Shown one piece after another: positions 33,148-45,200 of a stretch of DNA of 64,000 bases; within the stretch, counting starts at the first letter, position 1; every line of letters starts with the position of its first letter. Under the pieces are notes generated by a model, which saw only the letters and a program-made list of their open reading frames with translations, was not told the DNA's origin and did not search any database. A program made the position numbers and the translations under genes. Source of the DNA: Dendrobium chrysotoxum (taxonomy: Eukaryota > Streptophyta > Magnoliopsida > Asparagales > Orchidaceae); NCBI GenBank assembly GCA_019925795.1, contig CM034305.1, positions 92,726,433 to 92,790,432 on the forward strand. The letters are read 5' to 3'.

Positions 33148-33189
33148 CATGCATTTGGACTTGTTATAAAATTAGTTTAGATGTAAAAT

Positions 33190-35015
33190 TTTGATAAATG
33201 GGAAAGATATAAAGAGGCACGTAAGGAATTTAAGAAAGTAATATGTGATATAAATATCTTAGCTTTTTAATGATTTATATAATAGATTAGATACTAAGCA
33301 GGGAGAAAGATATATGTATAAGTTAGCCAAATAAAGAGATAGAAGTAGTAAGGATTTAGTTCAAGTGAAGTGTATTAAGGATGAAGATTAAAAAGTGCTT
33401 TTCTTAGAATATGATATGCAATAAAGGTGGATGAGATATTTTATTAAATTTTTTAATGAAGATTGTGAGAATACGATTGACTTTAGTGACTTTAGCACTC
33501 TAAATGATAATAAATATTTTTATTTTTATCAGTGTATTAGTAAAATTGAAGTTAGAGAGGCATTAAAGAAAATGAAGTGTGGAAAAGCTATTGGACCTGG
33601 TGATATTCTGATAGAGGTATGGAAATGTTTATGAGATGAAAGAATTTCTTGACTTACTAAACTTTTTAATACTATTTTGAAGATTAAAAAGATGTCAGAT
33701 GAGTGGAGAATGAGTGTGTTGATTCTTATTTTTAAGAATAAATGTGATGCACAAGAAGATTGTGCGAATTATAGAGGAATTAAGCTAATGTGTCATACTT
33801 TAAAACTATGGGAGCGAGTTATGAAGCGTAGGTTGAGGTGTGATACTAATCAATTTGGATTCATGCCGGTTAGGTCTACTATGGAAGCCATACATTTATT
33901 GAGAGGTTTGATGGAGAAATATGGAGAGAATAAGGAGGATCTACATATGATATTTATTGATATATAGAAAGTATATGATAAAGCCCCAAGAGAAGTGCTA
34001 TGGAGAGTTCTTAAAAAGAAAGGAGTTAATAATGCTTATATTCAAATCATTAAAGATATGTATACATGAGCTATTACTTGTGTTCAAACACAAGGTGGTT
34101 TGACCAAGTATTTTCTTATTTCGGTTGGTATACATTAAGGATCAGCCTTAAGCCCATATCTTTTTGCTTTAGTCATGGATGTTCTCTCTAAACATTTGCA
34201 AGAGGATATACCTTGGTGTATGCTTTTTGCTGATGATATTCTTCATGTTAATAAGATTAGAGAGGGAGTTGAAGGTAAACTTGAATTATGGAGGTCAACC
34301 TTAGAAAGGCTTTCACTTGAGTAGATCTAAAATTGAAAATATGTAGTGTAATTTTAGTAGTAATTGACCTAGTAGAGGGATTGTGACTTTTGGGCGATCA
34401 AGTCATGAATAAGAGTACACGTTTTAGATATCTTGGATCTATTGTTCAGAGTGATGGTGAAATAGATGGGGATATTATTAGTAGAATTCAAGTTGGATGG
34501 TTGAAGTGGAGGAATGCATTGGGCTTGTTGTGTGATAGAAAAGCCCCTCTTAAACTTAAGGGAAAATTATAAGATGGTGGTGAGACCTGCAATGCATTAT
34601 GGTGCAGAATGTTGGCCATTAAAAGAGAAGCATAATACTAAGTGTTGTAGAGATGAGGATGCTCAAGTGGATGAGTGGATTTACCCTTAGAGACAGGATA
34701 CGAAATAAGCATATATGTGAAAAAGTTGGAGTAGCTCCAATGGAAGATAAGATTAGAGAGAGTCGCCTTAGATGGTTTGGTCACATAAAATGTCGGCCTT
34801 CCGATGACTCGGTTAGGAAAGTAGAGGTATTAGATTTGACTTATATTAAGAAAGGTAGAGGTAGGCCTAAAAAGACTTGGTTAGAAAATATTATAAAAGA
34901 TCTTTCTTTATTAGATTTAAATGAGAATTTAAATTTTAATAGGATATAATGAAGAAAAGGATTCATGTAGCCGACCCCACGTAGTGGGACAACGGCTTGA
35001 TGTTGTTGTTGTAGA
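33190..35015 (+). mobile_element. RTE-clade LINE, 5'-truncated, degenerate
   Basis: Non-LTR retrotransposon carrying a reverse-transcriptase pseudogene. In order: REALKKMKCGKAIGPG (about 33555-33600), MSDEWRMSVLILIFKNK and NYRGIKLMCHTLKLWERV (33690-33825), MIFIDI (33950), SPYLFALVMDVLS (34155), LFADDIL with the catalytic FADD (34227-34247), RYLGSIVQSDGEI (34420), WLKWRNALGLLCDRK, RWFGHIKCRP (34770), KGRGRPKKTW (34850). It ends with the RTE-typical HVADPT region and a TTGTTGTTGTAGA tail at about 35003-35015. Stops at 33632, 33966, 34066 and elsewhere, plus frameshifts, destroy it. The endonuclease part is missing. Confidence 0.88.
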
Positions 35016-36736
35016 TTCTCGGCTCGTGTGCCTTACAAATAGGATTTTTTTTTTTTGAAGAATTGGAGACTATGACGTACACTAATATGATTTCTTCAAA
35101 TTTTTCTCTGATTTGAATGGGTGTACATTAAGGTTCGAGAATGGTTAGTGAGTATGTTTATTTTAATATGTTATTGCGGTTTTTTTTAAGCGGATTAGAT
35201 CATTTTTCTCTCTTTAATGGATGAAGAATTTTTTTTAATCAGTTGAATAATATAAATTTTGAAATTAATTTTGCTTTGTTGTATGCTCTTTTTTCATATC
35301 ATGGATTATACAAGTCAATATTAGAGCTATTATAGATTGCAGTAGTCATGAAATTTGACATTGAAAGTTTGATGATTCAAAGAGTTTTACTCTACGAAAA
35401 ATCAATATGTGTGATCTTCTAATTTAATAGAGACGTGTGAAGGCATTCAAACCGACATGCAATGGTGAGAGAAGTGGATATGATAGAGATGAATGAAAAG
35501 CTTTTTTCGTTGATCCACTTATCTTTATGGAATGAGGTCTTCATGAAGATCTTGAATGAATCAATAAGATTTGGAGTTATGACTTTGGTGGAGTCTTTTA
35601 TATGTTTGAAAACCTCTCTCATAAATTATATTAAAAACAAATCTCTATTTGCTTTGTATCTAGAAATGTGCATCCAATAAGCCACCCTTAAATTAATTTT
35701 ATTCCATCAATTTTTAAGAAATGTTAATATGATCATTGATGATAAAGATTAAATTTTATTATTAGGGGCAATTTTCAATTTATATGGATTTATAGTCGGT
35801 TTACTAAGATACTCTGTCGGGAAAGGTAAGTATCAATCCTAAGGAAATCCAATGATTTCCATAGAGTTATCACTCTGTGGACCCATTGGTATGACTAGCC
35901 AATATCCAAAAGGATTAACTACCGACATTGCATGCATTATAACTACAAGCATATCTTATATGCATATTGTATTGCAGTATTAATACTTGATAAATGTTAG
36001 AACACAATCAAGCTCAGTAATATATATTACAAAATTCATGATTTATGCTGGCGATTGTTATTCACAATAGTTAAAATAAAGTATGGATTGATATTTGTGC
36101 AATAATTAATATGATAGAGATAACTATCATATCATGTCAAAATGGTCGCTTGAAATATCATGAATGGAGAAGCACATGCTACATTCATTATCAATATGTA
36201 AAACACATAACAAGTAGCAAGGGATGTGCCTCTAGCAAGGAAGAGTATGTTTATCCCTTACTCAATAAAGAGTCACCAAGCAATTAGAGACCATAAGCAG
36301 TCGAAAATTTCAATCATGATGAGGCTCCTCCCACTTCAACAGATGGTACTCCACAAACCCTAAATCCACAGGAGTCTAGATCAATCATATATTCAATATA
36401 TCACATATTACTATATTAAATAACAATAAAAATCAATTAAATGAATTTTTCAAAATCAATGATTATACCATTCTTCCTAACCCTAATTTATTCATCATAA
36501 CTAAAACTCAAATATTAATGCTTTCTTTAATATCTCTCATAAAATATCTTTCACCATGACTTAATGAAATATTTGACAATTCGTTAAAAAATCAATTTTT
36601 AATAAAGGTTAAATGTTAACTCTACAATACATATACACATATGTAACCAATTTTGTCAATGCATAAAATAGCTTTTGCTAAATGTAAAAATTGGATTTCC
36701 CCTTACATAAATTACTGCTAATCATAGCTATAAAAT

Positions 36737-36826
<90 letters not shown>

Positions 36827-38279
36827 CATATAAGATGTAGAGGTGTTTATGTGAAAAGCTCAAAAGGAAAAGAACTATAAGCTTTGAACTGTAAGGAGTT
36901 TATCTTACATTAACGTTGATAGGCGGTGCTATATATCAAAATGGATCAATGATGCCCAATTATGGTTGGTTGAAGTTCTAAAAAATGATCAGGGCTAAAA
37001 AATTCTCTTAGTCCAAGAATTTCCTTAACTAAAATACTCCTCAAATGCATAGGATGGCGACCTATTTATAGATTTTTGAAAGGGATATATGGTTCCATAA
37101 AAATTCCTTACATTTCATCAAACTTTAAAAAGAAAAAAAGAAAAAAACCATGCCACTCTTATATTTTTTAGAACATCTCATTGCTTTGAAGAACTCATAA
37201 TTGAGTGATATTAAACTTGTCAAATTGATATTCTTGAGAAGTAATTTTTAGCGGTAAGCATTAAAAATTTGGAGAATGTTTCGGAGCATTTATTTGTACT
37301 TATATCTAGATGTTTTTAGTAACTTTAAATTCATCTCGTCGAGCTACACCATCTCTATTATAATTTTGCTAAAAAAAATAGTGTTATAAGAATTAATTTC
37401 TAAAATGTTGTCCATTCTTCTTAAATATTTTAAGATTAGAAAATTATATAAAATCTATAATTGTTCAATAATACTTGAAGGCTTATAAAAAATAATTAAA
37501 TGAATAGTTTAAAACATTAAAATTTATTCATTAGTTAGAGAATCCAACTATGGCCATCAATAAATGATCCTAAACCAACAATCCAACCCAAATCCAACTC
37601 AAAAAAATCCACATTCAATTTGACCAAATTATTAGTAGAGTTGAATTTGAATTTTAAACTATATGCCCGATTATTATTATATTCAAGTGGGATTTGAGTT
37701 GACCTAGATAACCCAAAATAAACTCTTAACTAACTATATTACTATTTGATTATGTGTTTGTTGAATTTTGGCCAAGTTAATTAAGTTAAATAGGCTTTAT
37801 TTAGGTTAACTAGCAGATTGCATATTTATATAATAAATGTGTTAGATAATCAGATTCAAGTTATACAACTCAAATTAAATCGAGTTTATATCAAATCTTT
37901 TGCGTTAAACGGTACATAGGTTGAATTCTAATTCACAACATTCAAATCAGATCAACTTAGAATCAATTTCAAATCTTATTTGGAACCCAAACTAACATAA
38001 TCTAGTCGAGGTTCAAGAAATATTCATGTGAGTGACAAAGAAATGTCATATTGTTCAACCACCTTCACAATTTTTAACTCACTCACATTCACAACAAAAT
38101 TTGTATGCTCAAAGAGAATCAGAAGATTATCTTTTTCCGATATGGAAACCAACACACTTGATAGAACCTCCTTAATATGGCTCTTCTTATCTAATGTGAT
38201 CTTATTGAGGTTTTAAAATATGAAAACAGCTGAACTATATAAAAGGCTAAATGTTATTGGTTGACCAAAAGGGAGGATG
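35016..38279. other. intergenic, no gene found
   Basis: AT-rich (well over 65% A+T by eye), stop-rich. No convincing gene. Possibly remains of older elements. Contains the microsatellite at 36741-36825. Confidence 0.5.
36741..36825 (+). repeat. microsatellite (TA)n(TG)n
   Basis: About 24 TA units followed by about 18 TG units, seen directly. Confidence 0.97.
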
Positions 38280-41000
38280 TTCTAAAAAAAATTTATCAAA
38301 AAATATAAAATAGGAGAAATAGAAATTATAACAAGAAAATTTGTACTAATCATGGTCCTATTCACTCTCAATTGAAAATCTCCAATAAATCAATCAATTA
38401 TTTCTCATCTCTTTTTAATGGTGATCAGAATTCTAACCAAATTAATAATTCTGTACCTCTTGGCCACCGTCTTTCAACTCAAGATCAGCACTAGCTTATG
38501 ATAAATTTCTATGACATTGATATTAAAGATGCTCTTTTCTAAATTGGTAATAACAAAACTGCTAGTCATAATGGTTTCTCTTCTAAATTTTTTAAAGATG
38601 CTTAGAGTGTTGTGGGAGTTTCATTTGTTTTTGTTGCCAATTACTTTTTTACTATTCCCCATATGTCTGATAAGGTTAGTCACTTAGCCATTACTTCAAT
38701 TTTTAAATTGATGGTTTATTTTAGACCTATATCTCTCTATAATGTCTCCTACAAAGTTATTGCCAAATTACTTACTAATAGACTAAAATACTTTCTTCCT
38801 AAACTTATCTATCACGCTCAGGCCATTTATGTTAAGGAGGGATATTGCTAATAATAATATCTTAGCTTGTGATATTCTTAAGGGGTTCAATTAAAATTAT
38901 CTTGCTAAGGATTTATATGCAAAGATTAATCTTAAAATGCTTTTTATTATGTTTGCAAGTCATTCCTATATAATAGACTCCTCTCTATTGGCTTCCCCCC
39001 TATATTTGTCAGATGGATTCAAGCTTGCACTTATAATGCCAAATTCTCTGTGATTATTAATGTTGAGTTGAAGGTTTTTTCAACTCCAATTATGGCTTGA
39101 GACAAGGTTTCCCTCTTTCTTCTTTCTTTTTCATTATTGTGATGGATGCTTTCTCTAGATTAATGGAGAGTGCATATTCTAATTCGGCCTTTACTTGTAT
39201 TTCTAAAAGGAATGCAAAAGTTTCTCATCTTACTATGTTGATGACCTTTTAGTATTTTGTATGGCTTCTAATCTCAATTTTTCGGCTTTAGGTGCTATCT
39301 TGAACTTCTTCAAGAATCAAATTAGTCTCATTACTAATCTTAACAAGTTTACTATGTGTTTCTCAAAATGTATGACCTCTCAAAAGCAAGATCAATACTC
39401 TAATTTTTGGGGGTGCTCTCCCTTGTGATTATTTGGATATCCCTCTTTCCGCCACTAGATTGAATTAGTCCAACTACTCCAATAGGATGAACAAACTTAT
39501 GGGCTAGATTAGCGGATGAAAACAAAAAGTCTTATCTTTTGCTGATAGATTTTAGTTGATTTGTTCTTCCATTTGGAACCATTTATACTATTGGCTTAGA
39601 TTGGTTACACTCACAAAGAGTCTTAAAAAAAAAAGAAATTCTCTCAGTAATAAATATTTTTTATGGCAATGAGATTACCAATAAGATTCACATGATATCT
39701 TTTAGCTCTACCTCTTTGCCAAGAGATTAATTAGGGGGTGATTGGTTGCTCATCCATTTATACCTTACATGCTTTATCTAAAGCCAAACTTATTTGTAGA
39801 GTTTATAATGCTACAAGTTATCTTGTTGACTGATGCTGCAAAGTTTATGATTCAATTTGGATCAAACTTGTTAGTGACTCCTCCATTTTTGGAAACAACT
39901 TAACATTATACTTATAAACTTAGAAATCTCATTGAGTTCAAAGTTGGTGCTAACAGTCAGCTATCTTTCTTTTATGCCTATATGGAGTTTCTCTTTATGA
40001 AAATTTTGGGGCTCAAATCATTCATCTTTTCTAATGTAATCATAAAACAAGATTTTTTGAGTTTATTAACAATGTTCAATTCCCTCACTGCCAAAATGTG
40101 TATATTATTGGTTAAATCATCAATATTAATATGCAAGATTCTTCTACCTCATATTTCTGTTTGGAAAAAAATACTATATTTGATAGGCAGATTTTCTCAT
40201 ATCTTTCAAGAGGTTCTTAAAGTCACATGGTATAAACATATTTGGTTTAAAGGTTATACTATTAACTATGCTTTTCTTGCTTGAAAAATATTAAAGATGG
40301 CGTAAAAATGTCAAGTGACTCCTAAATAGAAGAAATATGGTCAACCAGATTTTTGTGTTCTGTAAACATCATAATGAAAGTCACACTCACCTCCTCTTTG
40401 ATTGTGAAGCCTTCAAGCTCCTTAAAAATTACATCCCTGGTGGAGAATTATTTCACTTGGGAATTTTCTTAAATCAGGTCTTGAATCATTCGATTCAATA
40501 GGTTGTAAAGTTATAAGGATGTTCTTCCTTTTGATTATGCATATCACTATTTATTTCACCTAGCATAAAAGGAATAATAGGATTTCTATAAACAAAATGA
40601 CTAATGTCCAAACATTGATTGAAAAAATTTATTTGGCCATAAAACTCAAAAGCAAAAGATGAAAAGTGGAGGGGACCTTATCTACAAGTATTTTGCAATT
40701 GTATTTCACCTAATATATTTTTGCTCCCATAATTGTCTTTGTTGGGTTAATTTCAGTTGTTTACTCCACAATAGTTGAGTGTGTCTACTATATTTGTTGT
40801 AGTTTTTCTGACAATGTATTTTCTGGTTGGATGTGTGGCTTTTCTTTTGGCTTCTGGTTGGATTTTCAATGATGGGGGGTCTTTGTTATGTGTCTCTTCC
40901 TATCTGTTGTTATGTCTTCTTACTGCTTATTAATAATTTGTGGGTGTCAATATATTATCTGTATTGTTCACTTGCTATGACTGATAATTATTCTGATCAT
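38280..41000 (+). mobile_element. L1-clade LINE remnant
   Basis: Reverse-transcriptase pseudogene. FYFRPISLYNVSYKVIAK-like core at 38709-38765 (written here as PISLYNVSYKVIAKLLTNRL), then SIGFPPIFVRWIQACTYNAKFSV (about 38977-39050), DDLLVFCMASN at 39239-39275, and LNKFTMCFSKCMT at 39341-39375. Towards the 3' end CKHHNESHTHLLFDCEAFKL (40363-40420) matches the zinc-binding reverse-transcriptase tail (zf-RVT) of plant L1 elements. Many stops and frameshifts. The 5' endonuclease region is absent or unrecognisable. The end is not sharply defined; 40827-41159 is probably its 3' untranslated part rather than a membrane protein gene. Confidence 0.8.
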
Positions 41001-41492
41001 TTTTTGGGTTTTACTGACTATATCTGGATGGCTTTTTTTTTGCCGGTGATACTCTATTTTGATATTCATTATTTGTTTTGGGCACTTCATATAGTTATTG
41101 GGAGGATATTTTTATGCACTTTTCTATTTTCTTGGGTTGAAGAACTATATTTTGTTTGATTATCGGTTGGTGGCACATTATGATTATAGAGGATGATATT
41201 CTATTTGGTGATTTTGCTTCCTTACAAATAAGTTTAAGAGATGCTACACTTTTTTCTGGCCATCCTGGACGACAATTATATCTAAGCTTTGATGATGGCT
41301 CAAACATTTGAGGTTATTATGAGAATTTTTGGATTTTAATTTTTAATATTTATAGAATATTCTTAATTTATTCTAGCATTCTTTTTGTTTTATAAAAAAG
41401 TAAAAAACTAAAAAGTAGAACTTATTTGTAATTAAATTTTATTAATGAATATGCTATTTGTGATTCAAAAATTTCCCAAAAAAAAAGGGATC

Positions 41493-41752
41493 TTTACATA
41501 CATACAACTTTATTTCATACTATTTACATATCTAACACCTAAAATTTTAATATTACATGCCTATCATCCATAGAAGAAAAATGTGTGCATGGAATGAAAT
41601 ATTAAAGTTTGTAGAGAGGTATGGGTAGTGATAATGAAATATATGAGTGATATATTTGATATTAAAATTTTAAATGAGTAATAGAAATGTAATATTAAAA
41701 TTTTGAATGTTAAATATGTAAATAGCATGAAAGAAAGTGGTATGTATGTAAA
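41493..41752. mobile_element. small inverted-repeat element (MITE-like)
   Basis: Ends TTTACATACATAC and GTATGTATGTAAA are perfect inverted repeats, and inverted similarity continues inward (CTATTTACATAT versus ATATGTAAATAGCATG; AAAATTTTAATATTACAT versus ATGTAATATTAAAATTTT). The total is about 260 bases with no coding capacity. A poly-A run (41757-41776) follows. It lies about 360 bases upstream of the ceramide synthase start codon. No obvious target duplication. Confidence 0.75.
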
Positions 41753-41779
41753 TTTCAAAAAAAAAAAAAAAAAAAAGGT

Positions 41780-42110
41780 GACTTTTCAGTCCAAGCAGGC
41801 ATCACATGCCGGAGCGACCGCGAGGAGAGTGCGTCAGAGGCGGCGGCGAATCTTCCATTCTTCTGGCCGTCCAGAGTGTTTTTTGGTTCGCAGCCATAAT
41901 CTTCCCTTTTAAAAACTGAAACCAACATTCATCTGAAGCCGGAAACAAGCTTAAGTCATTCCCTCCTTTTCCTTCATACTCTCTCTCCCTCTCCCATTCC
42001 GAGATTTGGATTGAGCTGCTGGGGAGCCCGTCTTCCCTCTCGTTGCCTGCGCAGAGTTTCCGCTGATAATTTCCCGTTTATGTATCTGGATTTGCCACTG
42101 AGCAGAAGGC
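41780..42110 (+). promoter_or_regulatory. ceramide synthase 5' UTR/promoter-proximal region
   Basis: Base composition switches abruptly from AT-rich to GC-rich at about 41790, as is common at plant gene starts. CT-rich stretches at 41960-42000 (CTCTCTCCCTCTCCC) are typical of plant core promoters or 5' UTRs. The transcription start cannot be fixed from sequence alone. Confidence 0.5.
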
Positions 42111-42227
42111 ATGGCGTCGATCTGGGACGACGATGGTGCGCCGGACGTCTCTCATGCCCTCATCGCGATCATCTTCGCTCTGGGGTTCGCACCCGTGAGG
42201 TTCTTGCTCGATTTCCTCGTCTACAAG
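42111..42227 (+). CDS. LAG1: ceramide synthase exon 1
   Basis: 39 codons from ATG to a GTACCG donor, phase 0. Short acidic N-terminus (IWDDDGAPD) then a hydrophobic first membrane segment ([20 protein letters not shown]). The in-frame ATG context (AGGC ATG GC) is good for plants. Confidence 0.92.
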
Positions 42228-45200
42228 GTACCGTGCTGATTACGGCCAAGCTATTTCTATTGTGTTTTCGGGAGTGAATTTTTGGGATGGGGCTTTCTTG
42301 GCGTGGGCATTGGGGTGAAATTAATACTGTTTTATTACGCTGTCTGGTCATTGGATTCTCAGTCTGAAAGATTTCTTTGGATAAATGCTTGGTGTTTCTG
42401 GTCCGGGTTGCTTTGCTATAGGCATGTGCATTAAAAATGTCTTGTTCTGTTCACAATGAATTTTGAATTCCCTTGGATTATATGACTCAAAATTATTTCA
42501 TGAGGTTTATGTGATCCAAATAATGCTAGAGATTGCCTTTTTCCCCATTTTAATGTTCTTTGATAAGCGATCAATCTATAAAGTTATGGCACACAATGAA
42601 TTCATTTCATCTTATTTATTCTCTTACAACATTTAGAGTATAATGATGCATCAAGCGTCTCTTTTCAAGCTTGAGGATTGCAGTATCATGTTTGATCAAC
42701 GTTGGTAAATTCACTCTTATAGTTTAAAAAAAAATTATTAAAATTATAAACCTTAATTGTTTACTATAGATCATTTAGTACACCAATTTACATCAGTTCT
42801 GAAATTCTTCTCCTACTGAATTGCACCATTAATAATTTTCTCGTGAACATCCTCAATGTTTTTCAATGCATACTCCATAAAACAATTTTGTTTCACTAGA
42901 TATCCAAGAAGGTTTACGTTTCTCAATTTAATCTTGCAATGTCTTATTCAATTAGTTCTTCTGCATAGCATTTAACAAAGATGATTCAGTGTTATGAAAT
43001 GTTGGTAAACCACTAAATCAAGAAATTTAACTTGTTAAGTAGGAAAACCATCTTTTTTCATTTATATGAATGGACATGGTGCTTAAATTATGGAGTTTTA
43101 CTTGTATTCTTCCAACGCCTAGTCCAGTTGTATACCAGTCAATAATGTAAGTGTTGTTTGGAATCTCTACCTTAACAAGCTACCGCTCTTTGATACATTT
43201 TACAGTTTGATTAGCTTTGGTTGGGTCAATCAACTATGCGCACATGGCATGCATCCTTCCATCCTAAAAGAAAACCCGCAAACTCCTTTTCCCCTCCTCC
43301 TTCAGGTGCCTGCTGTCAGTAATGGATTATCATTTATTAGAGCTCCTGCTTGCAGGATGTTGGCATTTAGCAATAACATTAGATGCTACTTTCATCATAA
43401 TTGACTGCCTACCATTGTCTTCCATTCTTTGATTTTGTTTTCTGATGCTTTATGCTATCTTCATCAACCATTGGCAACTGCCTTCAATATGGGTGGGGAA
43501 TGATTTAACATTGACGGAACATAACAGTAACCTTTAATAATATTAATCATGACTCTATATTTAGCAGGCAACAAATTATCAGGTGTGATATAGCCAAATA
43601 GGTAATTCAAGTAGTGTTTAGGGATATTAAAAAAAACCCCTTCTAAAAAATGCTCCAATGTTCTGCCTTCTTTTCATTACCCTTTTGTTCGTTTGTGTTA
43701 TTCTAACATAGCACATCAATTTTTTATATGGCTTTAGGTGTCTTGGAGTCCTTATCTGGTTAGTTGTGTTCATGTTATGATTATCTAGCAAAACATAGAC
43801 AGAGTGGAGTCCTTATCAAATTCATAACAATGTTGATTTTATGAATGGTTGTCTTTCCCCTTGATTTTTTGCTCAGTATTAAGTGTGGTGAGGTTGAAAT
43901 GATTAAAAAGCGCTACTAAGGGACAAGGCATAAATGATTTGGCTCGGGATGACCATCTCTAAAAAGAGCAGTAAGAATGATATAAAAATCAATTAAAAAT
44001 TTAGTTTTACTCATAGTTCGCTTAGTCAAAATCTTAAAAAAAATTGTAAATATCTACTATGTATTTTTTCCGGTCATTTGAGAGTCTCTTCACATTCAAA
44101 TCACAATTATCTTCTAATACAATCAGCTACATCCATTCTTGAAAGTATGTACGCCATCATATTTTATTTTGTTACCAAATAATGAATAATTTTGGTATTG
44201 CATCTAAAAGCTATAAAATTGGGGTTCTTCTAGAAAGTTCGTCTGTTCATAATATATTCCCTAGAGCTAATCCTTTTTCATGGACATGCCGTGGTCCACA
44301 TATAAATAATTTTTTCATGTCCTTATGCCCTGTCATATCCAATTTGTGACTTTGTTTATGATTAATGGAATACAGTATTTACTAGTTCATATAGGAGTAA
44401 CTTTTTTTTTGGTAGAATTGTAACAGCAACTAATACTCATCTGGTAATTGCTTTGTGATTTCATCATTGCAAATTAGGCTGATTTTCCATGAGTAGTTTT
44501 GAATTATTGCACTTACCACTAAATATACATGTGTTTTTCATCAGCGGCTTGCAATGAGATTATTGCATAATGGAAGAGCTACATTGGCGATTGATGAAAC
44601 TAGACAATTGAAGGTTTACAAGTGTTCAGAATCAATGTGGAAGTTTACGTACTATGTTAGTGTTCAAATGTGGGTAATATCAATACTTTGCCAAGCGCCT
44701 TGGTCTATGAATACGAAGGAATACTTTAAAGGATGGCCAAATCAAGAACTAGGGTAGGTACACTAGCATGATTTGGTAATTAATGAAGCTTAATGGCTTT
44801 TCTGTCTCCAAATAATCTAGATGCACTGATTTTCTTCTTTTTTCTTGTTCTTACTAGGTTTTCAACGAAGCTATTCTGTATGTGCCAATGTGGATATTAT
44901 ACATACAGTATTTTTGCTCTTTTGATATGGGAAACTCGAAGAAAAGATTTCTATATAATGATGTCACATCACATAATTACTTCCATTTTAATTGGTTACT
45001 CTTACATCACCAGGTAGTTTATTCATGCATAAATGATCATGCAATTTGTGTTATTCAGTTAGACTTCACTCGAAAAGGATATCTCATTGCAAGCTTCATA
45101 AAAGGAATTTAGTCTTAGGATGGATGTCTTACTATGATTGCAGTAGCTTTACTCACACAGAATACAAGTAATGATATATACACATATAAAATGTAGACCT

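Noticed and set aside
40827..41159. 110-codon hydrophobic open frame resembling a membrane protein
   Set aside because: Begins at a real ATG but lies in the 3' tail of an L1 LINE; T-rich DNA gives Phe/Leu-rich translations.
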